Part shown: positions 22,701 to 36,200 of the stretch, piece after piece
How positions within the stretch are numbered: position 1 is the first letter of the stretch
Layout: each line of letters starts with the position of its first letter
DNA from: Pardosa pseudoannulata
Taxonomy: Eukaryota; Arthropoda; Arachnida; Araneae; Lycosidae
Length of the DNA stretch: 64,000 bases
NCBI GenBank assembly: GCA_032207245.1
Contig: CM063509.1
Span: forward strand, 10,264,085 to 10,328,084
Direction: 5' to 3'
Position numbers and translations under genes: made by a program
The notes under the pieces: generated by a model
Seen by the model: the letters and a program-made list of their open reading frames with translations, nothing else
Databases searched by the model: none
What the model was told of the DNA's origin: nothing

Positions 22701-25700
22701 TGCTGTTCCCTTACAAATTCCATCAGCTCATTATGCTTGGTTTTAATGTATGGCATTGATGCATTATCCAACTATAATAACAGAAATGAAAAAAATAAAT
22801 TCATAAAGTGTAATAAAATATTTACTATAAATATCAAATGTTTTGAAGTACATTTCATAAATTTGTAAACAACTCTGAGAAACAATTATATGTAAACAAC
22901 TGAAAGAAATTCAATTAAGTAATAAGATAGCATATCAAATATATTTCAAAACTAAAATGCACATAAATCCTATAAGTTAACTGTTAGATCTAAAAGCTTT
23001 TAAATAAATATTAAAATCATTTTCAAAATTTAAATATTTATGTAAAAAAAAATTAAGTAATGAAATGTATGAATTTAACCCCTTAAGCGGTTTGCCCATA
23101 CAGTGTACGTGCTACCCAAAATTGGCCTCAACTGGTTTGGCCGTATGCCGTACGGGCATCGATATTTCCTCATTTCCTTCTCTGGTTTTCCCGTATCTTT
23201 CATTATTGTAAAGAGACTATTTAGTATTAATATTTTTCAACAGATGGCATCACTTCTCAGTGAAAAAAGAAAGAAAAAATTTCTTATTATTCTTATATTA
23301 TAAAGTATGGTACTTAATTATATGCAATAAAAAAATATGCCCTTTTTTTAACATTTCTAGTAAAAAAATGACCACTTAAAGGGTTAAGAAGAATGGTATG
23401 TTTGAAGAGCTAAAACTTACAGAAATACAGAATATAGACTTTTACATAGAGAAAAATATGATGTAATCTATTTAAAAAAGAGTTAACATGCTCAAGAATT
23501 TATTTATTTTTTTTTATTGTGTGTGTGTGTTTATTGGTAAACTCAGAAAAAAAAAATTTAAATGGACTTTTTTCAGCCCATCAAACAAAGTTATATTTAA
23601 AAGAAAAAAATTTCAGCTATGTAAAAACAAAATTAAATGAACTGATATCAGTGCCAAATAATGATTGGCAATCAGCAGGTTACTGTTAGCTTGAATAATT
23701 GGAAATGGTTTTGGCTATTTTGACCTGGCGGTTAAATAATTTTCAAATGAAACCAAAATTAAAAGCATGCACACAGGTGCAAAATTAAATAAACTGAAAA
23801 TAAAAATGACAATAATAAATGCTCAGACTATGTTAAAAGAAAATAAACTTGAAGATAAACCAAAAAATTCAATAAATACAAAATTCAGGGAGTAGGAAGA
23901 TGATAGCTTACTTCACAAAACCTTTTGGCCTCAGCAAAAGTCATTACACCTCCAACATACAAGAAGCAGGTATCACCAATCTTTGTCCAACCTCCAGCAC
24001 ATTTTCCTGGAAAATTAACTTCTATAAAGTAACTTGCATACAATGAGAATGAAAAGCACCTCCTGTATACTAAGTCTACACTCAAGCCATACATTATGAC
24101 CACCCTTATATTTTGCAATGAACTCGCCTGAATGATGTGGAAGGCACGTGATCAGGTGGAAGTGGTATTTAATTGCTGCTGGAGAGTCTAAAGAATCATT
24201 CTTTCACTTACTTTTGTGCGTTGGGAAAGGCTGCGGATCTAAGCGATTTTGATAGAGGGCAGATTATAATGGCTCGAAAGCTCGGAACAAGTATTTCCGA
24301 AACTGAACGACTCGTGGGTGGTTCGTGATCTACAGTTGTTAGTACTTATGCAAAGTGGATGAATGTGGGTGAAACCATTCTGTGAGAATTTGAATTTACA
24401 GTTTATTAATTTATCTAACATATTCATGCAAACATTAATTTTCAATGCCCTAAAATTAGAATATTTTAAAATTGAATTTCCCTAATTTGATATTAGTTGG
24501 TTTGTTTTTCACACTACTGTCTACTCTTTTCCTGCACAAGGCCTAATGAGACTAGGACCTACTGCTTAAAGCTGATTACAAACATCTATACTATCAGCAG
24601 GATTCAAACCTGTGAACTCCTGCACTAAAGAGCAGCACCCTACCTTTTGGGCATTGCCAAATCTAATATTGACCTCCATTTAGTGACATGCGTGTTGCAT
24701 TCTATAATATGTTTTCTTCAATGAAACTTTAAAATAGTGTAACAGATTAGTATTAACATCATGTTTCAGAATCTGTTTCAAACCAAATTGATTATGGAGA
24801 ATTTTTAAAAAAGCAGTTACACCTTTATCATATCAATTACAAAAGTTTTCAAAATTTATGTATTTTTATTCTCTGTCGAGTTATATGATTCATTATATTG
24901 ACTTCTAGTTCTTTCATGATTGTTCTAGACAAAAAAAAAAAAAAAAATTCTTTATTTTTTTTCTTTTTTTTTATTAATATATATACCGTAGTTTATAAAA
25001 CTAGTAAACCAGTTTAAAGATAAATTGTCCAAGATACTTTTAAAATATATATTATTGAAATCTTTAATGGTAGTTTCCAAATAGAAAATCTTTTCAAAAT
25101 TAAAATTTTTAAGTACAATATCTGTACAATTTTATCCATTCATGTGCTCCGTAGCATTATGTATTTTTTTGCAGTTCTACAGATCAAGAGATTTAGAGCG
25201 TGTAGATATTTGGATGAAGCAGCCGATTTTATTAAACATGCAAAGAAACAGCTGTTTGCGGCTTTGTTAATCATTTACAAGTTTATTCACAGAAAATAAT
25301 TATTCACCCATTGGAACAAAATTGCCTACTGTTTTTCTGCCACCAATTTTTTGATAAATTAATGATATTTAATTCCAGTAGAACCTCTTTTAAACGACCC
25401 CACGATACAACAACCCCTTCGTTAGAACAACCATCTTAAAAAGTCCCAATTATTTTATCATAGGAATAATGTTAATTTTGAATCATTACAACGACCCCAA
25501 GTGTATTATTTTTCGTTAGAGCGACTGCCAATTTTAGTCTGCAGAACTCATGAGCAAGTGGGCTATTTCAAAATTATTGTACTGAGTTGCAACTTTAAGA
25601 AACCTGTACCCCTCTCTTTGTATTTGCTTAAAGGACCCTCTCGTCACGTACGACATGGATGTGCTAGGTAGATAACACTCCAGACACCAATGAAGTGACC

Positions 25701-28700
25701 CAGCTCCTCAGTGTCAAATTTCCAGTTCTTCAACTATCTTTTGTTGAATTTGTTGCAATAGATGAAAGTTTACAGTACTGCGAAGAAAATTGGAATGAGG
25801 ACGATTTTATTGCCTGTATTACTGGAAATGGAGAAATCTGCGATTCCGACGACTGAGAAGAAATAGTCCAAGCTTTTGAAAAGTGAATGAAAACAAAGCC
25901 TTCAATGCAATCAATGCCTTGCGTCAATATTTTGAAGGACAATTTAATTTTGAATCTAACAAATATGGAATCAGTGATAATGAAAAATTCCCAAATGAAC
26001 TTGATATGGGCATCCATCGAAGACTTTTTTTCAAAAATTCAGTAATAGAAATACAAATAAATAGTAGTGTTCCCTAGGTATGTACTGTTGCATCATTTCT
26101 TTGCTCAATTTTTTTATTATTTTTTCAATTCGTTACAATGACCCTATGATGTTGGTCCCACAGGGGGTCATTATATTGGGGTTCTACTATATTAATAACT
26201 AATATTTTTATGCAGGTTCTTTCAAAAAATTGTTATAAAAAATTGTATTATACCTGAAATATGCTTTGTGTGATTACATATTAATTTTAGAGATTTTATA
26301 TTTTTCATAAATACCTTTAAAATTTGTTTATTAAATACATTAAATTCATTACTGAATAGTTTATCAGTACTTTAAAATTTACATCTCATATTAACTTCAA
26401 TTTTAAGATACACAAAACAAAAAATATATGTACTGTTATCTACTGTCTACATTATTTTAAAAAAAAAATTACTAGTAAACTGGTATTAATATTTTCATGA
26501 ATTATCACTGAATTATCAGTTAATGAAACTGTTGGTAAAAATTTATAAAACCTGATATAAACTAATGAATTATACTTACCACTTAAAACACTTGTGTTAT
26601 CCTGCAGAAAAGGTTCATATGCTACAGTTAAAAGTTCTTCAAAATCAAATGCATCCTTTATTCGTCCAGAAATTGCAGCTCTTTCACTGAAACCCCACCA
26701 ATTCTGAGTTGCATATATTGGGCTATCTTGGATGTATGAACTAGAAGAAAAAAATACATAGATTCATTTACACGTCATGCCATAAAACTATAGGATAAGA
26801 ATAGAAGGCAATTTTAAGTTCATTCAATATTAATGATATTGATACAAAAAGTGTGGATGGATATGAGATCATTTAGAATATATGTTAGCACAAATTTGAA
26901 ATATCTTATGTTAGTTTGATTTTTTTATTTGAGGAAAACACAACAAATCTGTAGTAAAAGTTTTACCTTTTAGAATTGGTCTATTATATAAATATATACA
27001 TAGTCAAACTTATTTATTGTAAACCCTCCTTTAACTGTGTTTAACAGGGAAATTTATTTTAAGTGGTCGGATTAATGTAAAATGCTTATATAAAATTCTT
27101 GTAATATGAACTTAGCAAAGATTTATAAAGGATTTTATTGTCATTAAACTCCTTGAATATTCTCTTTTTCTTGCTGCTGAAACTTCTAGAGCCACAAAAC
27201 AATCAGAAACAAGATATATGTGACTCAAATCTTTATTTTAGTTAATAAGTAAGAAATTACAGAATTAGAATTCTTAGACTATGTTATGCTTGAAGAACTG
27301 ATTACATCAGAAGACTTAATTGAAAAAACAATCACTGCAGAAATTAGTTTGGTTTGGTTTGGAGCGCTTTGCACACGAAGGCTAATGAGACCGGGACCTA
27401 CTGCTTAAAGCTGATTCCAAATGGCTACGAACATCCATGCCCATAGTGGGATTGTTAAAATTAATTCAAATTAAAATTTAACCGGTTGAATGCCACAGCA
27501 ATTTTCAGAAATCTGGCCTAAAATGACAATTTGATTTAATCATATTATATTATTGAAAACTGTAATTTGTGGACAGAAATTCAACAAAGTCTTGAATTAT
27601 TTATTTTCTAAGAGCATTGATTTTTTATTCTTTTCCCAGAAGGTATCTATTGATATTAGCACTGATATACTATGAGCTTATTCATATCATCACAAAAATG
27701 GCAAGTAAACACAGTACGAGATAACTTGTAATTGGCATCCTAGAAAAGAATGTAATCTACGAGTTATCTCGTAGTTGGCTTTTAAAGTGTTAAAAAAAAA
27801 TCCTAAGCATCACTCAAGCTTAATTTATAAACAGTGACAAGGAAGAAATAACAAATCCACTGACATGTATCTTCCACCCAATGGAATATGCTGAAAACTT
27901 TCTTGAAATCACCTTCAATTTCACAAGTGTTATACATTGAGCAATTTCAAAGAAAGAAGCGAAGTTAAAATCTAAACAAAACTGACCCAGATTTATTCTT
28001 TTCTACAGAGGAAGACAAATAAAAAGTAAGTCAATTTAATTTGTTTCTAATTCAGCTTTATGCATTAAGATTTACTTTTGATATTTTCGGTAGACTAGGT
28101 TTTAGGAACACTTGGATTTGACAAAAAAATTGTCTTTGTCCTTTTGATTTGTTATAAACAAGTTTGACTATATTATACATAAGAAGGAAAATTATAGCCT
28201 ATTAATATTGGTTTAGTATTTGAAAATCAATTATTAAAATTTTTAATATTTCAAATCAAGATAAATTTTTAAATAACCACTAAAACAATAAGAAACTGTA
28301 AACAAAAACATGATACTGAAAAAATTATTGATATTAGTATAATGTTAATAGCTTTATTTTTTAGTCAGATTACAAAAAGATTAGAAAATGCCAAAACTAC
28401 AGTAATAATTTTCCTTGTTTTGATAAACAAAAAAAGAAAAATGTTTCACAGAAATGCAACAAAATATTATATTATTAACAAAATTATAATTTGGTACAAA
28501 ATTATAATTTGGTATCATAAAATTAATAAAGGCATTAAATTAATAAAATTATTAACATTAAAGTTTTACCAATTCTAAAATGTTAAAGAAAAAGAGAAGG
28601 TTTACCCAGAGTGATTCCTTGCAGATAGCTCAAAATCATTATCAGGATTTACAAAGTAGTTATAGATGAATTTTTGACCAGGTTTGTTAGCAACAGTTGT

Positions 28701-31700
28701 ACTCTTGTCCCAGTAATTAGTTGCAATATTTCTCCAAAACCAGTTCTTCACACATACTTGAAATGATAAGGGGACTCGTTCAAAGCCTTGCACTTCTAAC
28801 AAATGCTTGCCTGTATTATTGTATGCCATGTTCTCAGTGAAATTTGAAACAACCTACAAACAAGTTTAATGTTATAGTAAATAAACACCTTGATTCCTAA
28901 ATGTTTAAATTTATTTTATTAGTTAAGTTATATGAAATCTGTAAAATATCATCTAAAAAATATACAATTTAAAAATGCCATTTTGGAACAAAATGCAGGA
29001 ACTCAATGTACAACTTTAAAAAATGATACTATATTTGATGAAATATAATTAAAGTACAATTTTGTCTTTTCAAATGTTGCAATGTAAAATGGGAAGTTTA
29101 AAAGAATTATTTATTCCTATGTAATTTTTTTCAGTAATAGGCAACATCATACAACTACCTTTTTGTTATAACTTTAAATTTATTTGGTACATGCTAAATT
29201 CACTGATAACAAAAAATATATTTTGAAATACAAACTGTAAAAAGCATTTTGTCATTTAATTTTTAATAATACTCAGTGAAAACATAAGTAAGCTGATAAA
29301 AGAAAATTTTGCATTAGAGGAATGTATGTATTAAAATTAAAATGATATTGCTATATTTTCTACAATGAGAGAAAAAAGTATACAGAAAAAAGTAAACAAA
29401 ATTATTTCTTTTTAATGATTTAAGATGCAACTTAACTGGGATTGACAAAGCAATAAAATAATTGATCATCCAATCTACAGTTTGGGAGATTCACTACTAG
29501 GTTTAAGGTATCCGTCTACGTTCCAAAAACTTTTTTCTTTAAACATAGAAACTAATTCATGTTTCTACATTTTAGATTTATTTTTTATATTATCATAGAG
29601 AAATGCACTTAAAAAATTTATTCCTGGAGAAGTTTTTATAAAATTACTAATAAATGAAGAAAATTTAGTAAAAAAAATTGTGGATTTTCAAAAGGTCTAA
29701 TTTTTTAATAAATTAAATTATTTCAATGCTTTTTGACCCAACACATTTCTTATACACTGGACTAGTGAATTGCCTAAAATCTTTGCTTAATTTGCATTTG
29801 GTAAAAAATTTTGGTCTTTCAAAATTATACACATTGAATTTTTAGCGAATTTTCATTACCTTTATACTTTTTTTATAGCTAACTATGAGTGTGGCGTCAT
29901 TAAAAATGATCCAAATTTAAAATTTTTAGGTCATTTACTAGTAAATACTCTCAAAAGCATTCATAATAATTTTCAACAAAATATTTTAAAAACTTTTTGA
30001 GAAATCACGTTTTAAGTTTCAACATTTTATTAAAAATACCGTTCTGAGAAAAACACATTTGAAGTTTATCAAAGCAACTTTAACTATTAAAAAAATTAAA
30101 ATACATGATTAAAATTCTCCACACTTTCTTGCTTCAAAACTTTCTAACTGCCAAGTTGCTAATTATTAAAAATACTAAAAAAATGTTTAAACTAATCTTC
30201 ATGAAAATTTAAAAAGTTTTGTCCAAAAAATGCTTCCAAAAAATTCACAACTTCTGGTTCTGAAGTCCCTACTTCCATTTTGTTTTGACAGCTGTCACTG
30301 ATGTTTAAACAGCTGTAACTTTTCTTTAAAATACCATAGAGACAAAACAAAAACAGATTTAGAAGCCTAAGAGTTGAAATTTTACAATAGAGAAATAAAA
30401 AAAATTATGATTTTTTGGCAAAAATTGACGTTTTTAATGTAGACAGATACCTTAATGTGATATGTTCCTGAAGGACTACTATATACACTAAATTGTTTAA
30501 TGGGGGATATAAGAGGTATATATTACTAGGAAAACTTTCATTACTAAGTTAACTAACAAAAAGTTAATAAACTCAGCATTTAGTACTAGAAACAACCCCA
30601 GAAATGTTGTTTTTTTATATGAAACGATAAATTATATACTGGGCCCATATTGGTTTTTGAAAGTGAAATTCAGAACTTTTTAAAGAGTATTTCAACTTTT
30701 TTAAGGAATTCTCTGAGTAATTAAATTATAGTTGAGAAAAACCTATATAAATTTAAAATTTTACAAGAAGTTTCTTTATTTTGGAATTTCTCTTAAAATT
30801 TTCTTTCAGACAAAAGAATCTTTAGCTGCTAATTCTGTCTAACTTGGAAGCAAATACCCTAATCAGTAGGTAATATCAATTTTTCAAAAGCATAACTTAC
30901 ATGGAATGCAAATCATTTTATAAAGCTTAAAAAAAGCCTACGATTAACATATGGACCATTCATTAAAATCTGAAGATGCTTAGAAAGAGTTAATGATTTA
31001 ACCTTTACTTATAATTCCCTTTAAGTATCATCTCCAGTAGAATGTCCTAAACAAGCAAAATCACAATATCTTATTGAAATTTCATTTAATAATAGATCAA
31101 ACAATAAAAAAAGTAAATATACAATGTAATATTTTGACAATGCTATTTGTAAGACTTTCCTTTTTAGGAATTAACTTCTAATTAAGCTTCTGTTTTAAAG
31201 CTAATTTTTTCATACCGTAAATAAAAACTTAAATTAAAATTAAGGGCTTTAAGGATCCTTTTTTAGGGGGGCCTAAAACTAAGGAATGTACAGACCCGGA
31301 AATAATCAAAATAAAATTAGCAGCAATAAAAATTATATTACCTAAAATTCACTTCTATAGAACTTACCTGAGAAAGAAGCAAAGTATTTTCATATTTGGC
31401 ATAATTTCTAACAAAATAATTATGCAACACTGTAATCCACTGAAATGTTCCAGACTTTCCACCTTGCAAACTAAGGACTTCTTTATTTTTATTTTCTGTG
31501 AAGAGGTTATTCACAATCATACCATGGATGCCTGAAACTGCTGTATGAGAATCAACTTTTAGGGATAATCCTCCTTGATTTCCCATAATTAGGTTATTGT
31601 AGAAAAATAAGGCTTTGGCATTTTGGAGATCAAAAGCCACAGCACTATCGGCTGATGTGAAGTTTCCAAACAGTTCTTTCCCGTTGTTAGTGATACGACT

Positions 31701-32934
31701 ATGCTTCAAAGTAATGGCAGGGGTTCTTTCACCAGCACTTCTGTAAGCAAATCCTCCTTGACGATTATTTGATATTTCACAGTATGATATATTATGCAAA
31801 AAATCTTGAGCTGCAAAACACAAATAAAGTTTTAATAATTGTTCTTTTCATATTCTACCATGTAAAGAACATTGAAAAAAGCAAATAAGTATTATGAATA
31901 GAAAGAAAATTATATTCTAGAGGAATATAGTTTTCATAAATACACATAGGAAATCTGTTTATGATATAAATAAATTCACATCAAAATATTCTACATTTAT
32001 AATAACAAACCTTTAATAGTCAAATTTTATCATTTAATATTTTAAATAACACTTTTTAAGTAAACAGTATGAAGCTTCAATATTAATATAATGTAATTCC
32101 ATCTGCACACACATATATATACATGGTTGTTCCTGGTAAAAATGTAGTAAATGCTCCTCATGCAGGCAACAAATTTATGCATGAGCAGTAAGAGAATATT
32201 TTCTTTATATACTCATAAGTTGTTATCAATTCAATTTTTTTAGATTTTAATTTATAACTTTACATTCTTCTAGCAAAACTACATCTCTTTCAGTTTCATA
32301 AGCTATTGATATAAACTTAGGGAATTATGAGGGAACGAACTTATAAAATATTTGTAATATTTTAAAGAAACTTTATTATACGTTTAAAAAAAATCACATG
32401 AATATTGCCAATAGTTAGATAAATGTTGTGCAAAAGTTAAGAATCAGTTCCAACTACAGTAGAACCTTGATTATCCAAAGTAATTGGGACTGCACCTACT
32501 TCAGATAATAGAAATTTTCAGATAGTTGAGAATTCCTCAATAATCATCTAGTTTCAAATTTAATATCGTCATTAGTGCAATAACATTCAATTGTTTTGGA
32601 ACTCGGCTGTAGGACCTTCCAAATTCCGAAATGGGGTGTGTTTTTGTTTAGAACAGGGATGTTTGAAAGCGAAGAAGAGTACACTCATACCAGGAATTGT
32701 GCAGAAGGAATTCTAAAATAGGAAATTCCAATATATTTACTTGCACTCGTTGTTTGGAAAGAATGACTTACATACAAAAGGAATGTAGGAAAAAAGAAAA
32801 TTTTAAAAATGCATGTTTTTGAAGAGAAAATTTTGGTTGATAGTAGAAAGTGAAAAAAGTGAAGAAGAAACCAACTTTGGTTAATCAAAGTTTATTGTAT
32901 TTATTATACAGAATGATAAAAAAAATTTCTTTAT

Positions 32935-32976
<42 letters not shown>

Positions 32977-33156
32977 TCCTGTCCCCTAAAATTACAAATT
33001 ATCAAAATTTTACGGGAAAGCATGAGTTTAAGTATGTTCTTTACATGACTAAAGCTAATAAACTAATCACAAAGCATTTTTCTTTAAAATAATCTAGATT
33101 TTAAAACAGTGTAATTTTGTCTCTTCAGTGTTTGTATATTATATATGCATATGTGT

Positions 33157-33238
<82 letters not shown>

Positions 33239-36200
33239 ATATAGAGGGGTGGAGTTAAATATAATATAATATGATTCTTTACATAAAAGCTAACAAGAAT
33301 TATAAACACCAATAAAACATTTCTTTGGGAAAAGAAAGTTATATAAACATGTAAATATAATAAAAGAAAAAATAAAAAGAAAAGGTATGTTTATTCAAAA
33401 TGAAAAAAGCTGCAGTAAAACCTTACTACAACATTATTCGATTCAATAAATCCCTCTATAATGATAATATTTTTGGGTTTCGGAAAAATTAGTAAACAAT
33501 ATAATCTTAATGTCCTCTCGATTCAACAATATTCCTAATACCAATAAATATCTGTAAAAAAGATAGCTGTTCATGAATGATTGGTTTTTCCTGTCCATCT
33601 ACAATGATATTTAAGATTTTAAAAACTGGGAAAAGAATGTGTAGAGAAAATTTTAACAGCAGATGATAAAATTATGACTTTTGCAGGAGTAAGTGAAAAA
33701 AATATTTTGTCCAAAATCTTAGAAAATAGGAAAACAAAGAAGTTGGTAATGAAAATACAGATCCTACACATTCTTTATTGACAGCCCCTAAAGCACTTCA
33801 ATCTAAGTCTATGGATATTTTTTTCAAGCCTTTCACCTCCATAAGTTATAATGATTTCATACCATTTTAATATATTCAACAGTGAAAAAAATAGAGAAGC
33901 AAACAAAAATAATGGATTTATTTCAATAAATAAGTTTTGGTAATTTTATTGTATGTCTGTAATTTTTTTTCAATTTTCATAATATTTGACAATTGAATAC
34001 AGATTTTAAAAATTGATTGTGTCATAAACATATTAAATCAACTATAACTGAAGTATTTTAGATTAAAATTATATCACACCTCAATTAAATGATATATCCC
34101 TCTATAAAGATAATTTTATTTGGTCCACTATGAATTGTTGTATCAAAGTTTTACCGCATATTGTTTAATATAACCTTAATGAAATAAGCTAGTAAAAGGC
34201 CTGGGGGGTTTAATATATTTAAAGTAGAATATTACATTTAATTAAAAAAATAAAAAGTAATTATCAATGGCCAAACTTCTAAAGTTTTTTTAAGTATAAA
34301 TAATGAATAAAATGGCATACTTTTATGGTGAGGTAGAACTGGAACTGTTATAACTTCAGCAATAAACCCGTAGTTGCCACTCCCTCCAATTGTGTGAAGA
34401 AGAATACTGAGAGTATCATCAGAAGAAACATAAAAATTATTTCCACTTCCATTCATAAAATGCCAACCAATAGTTGCCAGAATAGGAGATGTGTCATTAA
34501 AAACATCTCCATCATATACCTTAATATTATCAGGTTGGGCTGAATATTTTGTTCCATCAAAAAGATTAAACTGAAGCAATCTGAATCCAATCTGTTTACC
34601 ACTGTGACGAGAACTGAATATCTTAACACAGTCAACAGGCTGGTTGTCATATTTATAATACAATAAAATTCTATCTTCAACTGTCAATTCTTTGTTTGTA
34701 TCACATATATCAACCATACCAAATATTCCATAAGAAATATCAACTGTTTGCAAAGGATTATAGCCCAATTCAGAAGCTTCAGACCTTGATTCACCAGTTA
34801 AAGTAAGAATATTTATTCCAGTACCTAAGTTATCATTCACTGAAAATTCCTCAAAATTTAAATTACCAGAAACACCAATAACTTCTAAACCATGGCAAGC
34901 ACTTTGAGTTATAGAGACAAAACTCATTTTGACTTCTCTTTGTACTACTTGCAGAGCTGGGTTTTTTTCATTGTGCAAAACACCAGCACCTCTAATTTGA
35001 ACAAATTCAAGTTCAGAGATGTCGTTAACAACATAGTTAAGAGTTGGTCTGCTTAAAGGTGAATCTGCAGCTTCAAAGCTAGAGATAGAGAAGCGTAAAC
35101 CTCCCCAATGTTCTTCAGTCTTAGGTAATATTTCAGGTCCACAATATATGTAAACAAATTCTCCATCATGGTGGCAGTTATAATTATCAATGTATCCATT
35201 CAGACGGTATTCACAGTCAGATAAAGATTGTTCTGTTCCAACACATTCAAGGGGATGCGGCCAAGATCTTACACGCCCCACTTGTGTAGGACCCATTTCA
35301 AGCCTTAGTCCAAATTTTACACGGACATTTAAAGGGTTATATCCTAATTCTTTACAGACAACTTGAGCATTTCTTTCAGTGAACCTAGCATCACAGACCG
35401 GAACCCACTGTTCTGTAGTACTATTATATATCTCTAGAAAGCCATCATTACGATCCTGGACACACTTTTCATCAATACACAACCGAGACTTCTGCAAGTC
35501 TGCCTGTCTGCGGAAGCGTGTTTCACCAAAACCTTTAACAGGTCGCATGGTTATTGGGCTCTCTTTAGTACCTCTTGCAATAACATCCCCAAGGACCAAT
35601 ATTCCAACACTAGGATGAAATTCCAAAGTAACACCAGGTTCTATGGTAAGGGTAGCTCCAGGCATAACAGTCAAATCAGATGTAATTGTATAAGGTTCAT
35701 CTTTGTACCTTATTCTATGATTATGATACAAGCGTCCACTAAGACGTCCAACTTTTATTAAAGCCTGTTCAGTACTGTTGAATGGTAAAGCTCCAGCATT
35801 AATATCTTCATATCCTAAATAAGGATTTATATCAGCAATAGCATATCCGTTCCAGTCATCAAAATCAAATATCTTTTCTTGGATTGTCACAGGGTCGTCA
35901 GTACCCCACCAGTTATATCCTACATTTATCTTGTTATCAATTGATCCAGTCAAAACACCAGTCAGTAATTCATACCGCATTTTATTAGATAATATATTTT
36001 GATTAATATTAACAAGCTGAACACCTCTAATAGCCAGACTATAGCTGACAGGCTCATAACCAGATTTAGGACTTACACCAATGCCTGTATTGTTTCGTAC
36101 TACATTCCTTTTAAAATAAGCTGGAACTAATCCAAATTTATTGGCATGGCTCTGGAGATTAAATTCTATACCAAACACAGCTGAATTATACGAAATTATA

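Larger units (their letters stand above)
24007..26579 (-). other. bark intron, 2.6 kb
   Basis: Contains a Tc1-like fragment (about 24076-24390), a SINE on the minus strand (24480-24665), a poly-A/T zone near 24930-24975 and a Tigger-like element (25376-26189). Confidence 0.75.
26741..28605 (-). other. bark intron, 1.9 kb
   Basis: Most of it is one TIR element (27003-28170) that has a truncated SINE inside. The flanks show only AT-rich sequence. Confidence 0.7.
31811..34320 (-). other. bark intron, 2.5 kb
   Basis: Contains a Tigger-like left end (32456-32560), TA microsatellites (32937-32974 and 33160-33240) and another Tigger-like element (33413-34157). Confidence 0.7.

Noticed and set aside
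35379..35618. Plus-strand open frames opposite bark exons (also 36141-36404, 41413-41727 and 52591-52818)
   Set aside because: They are antisense shadows of the bark coding sequence.
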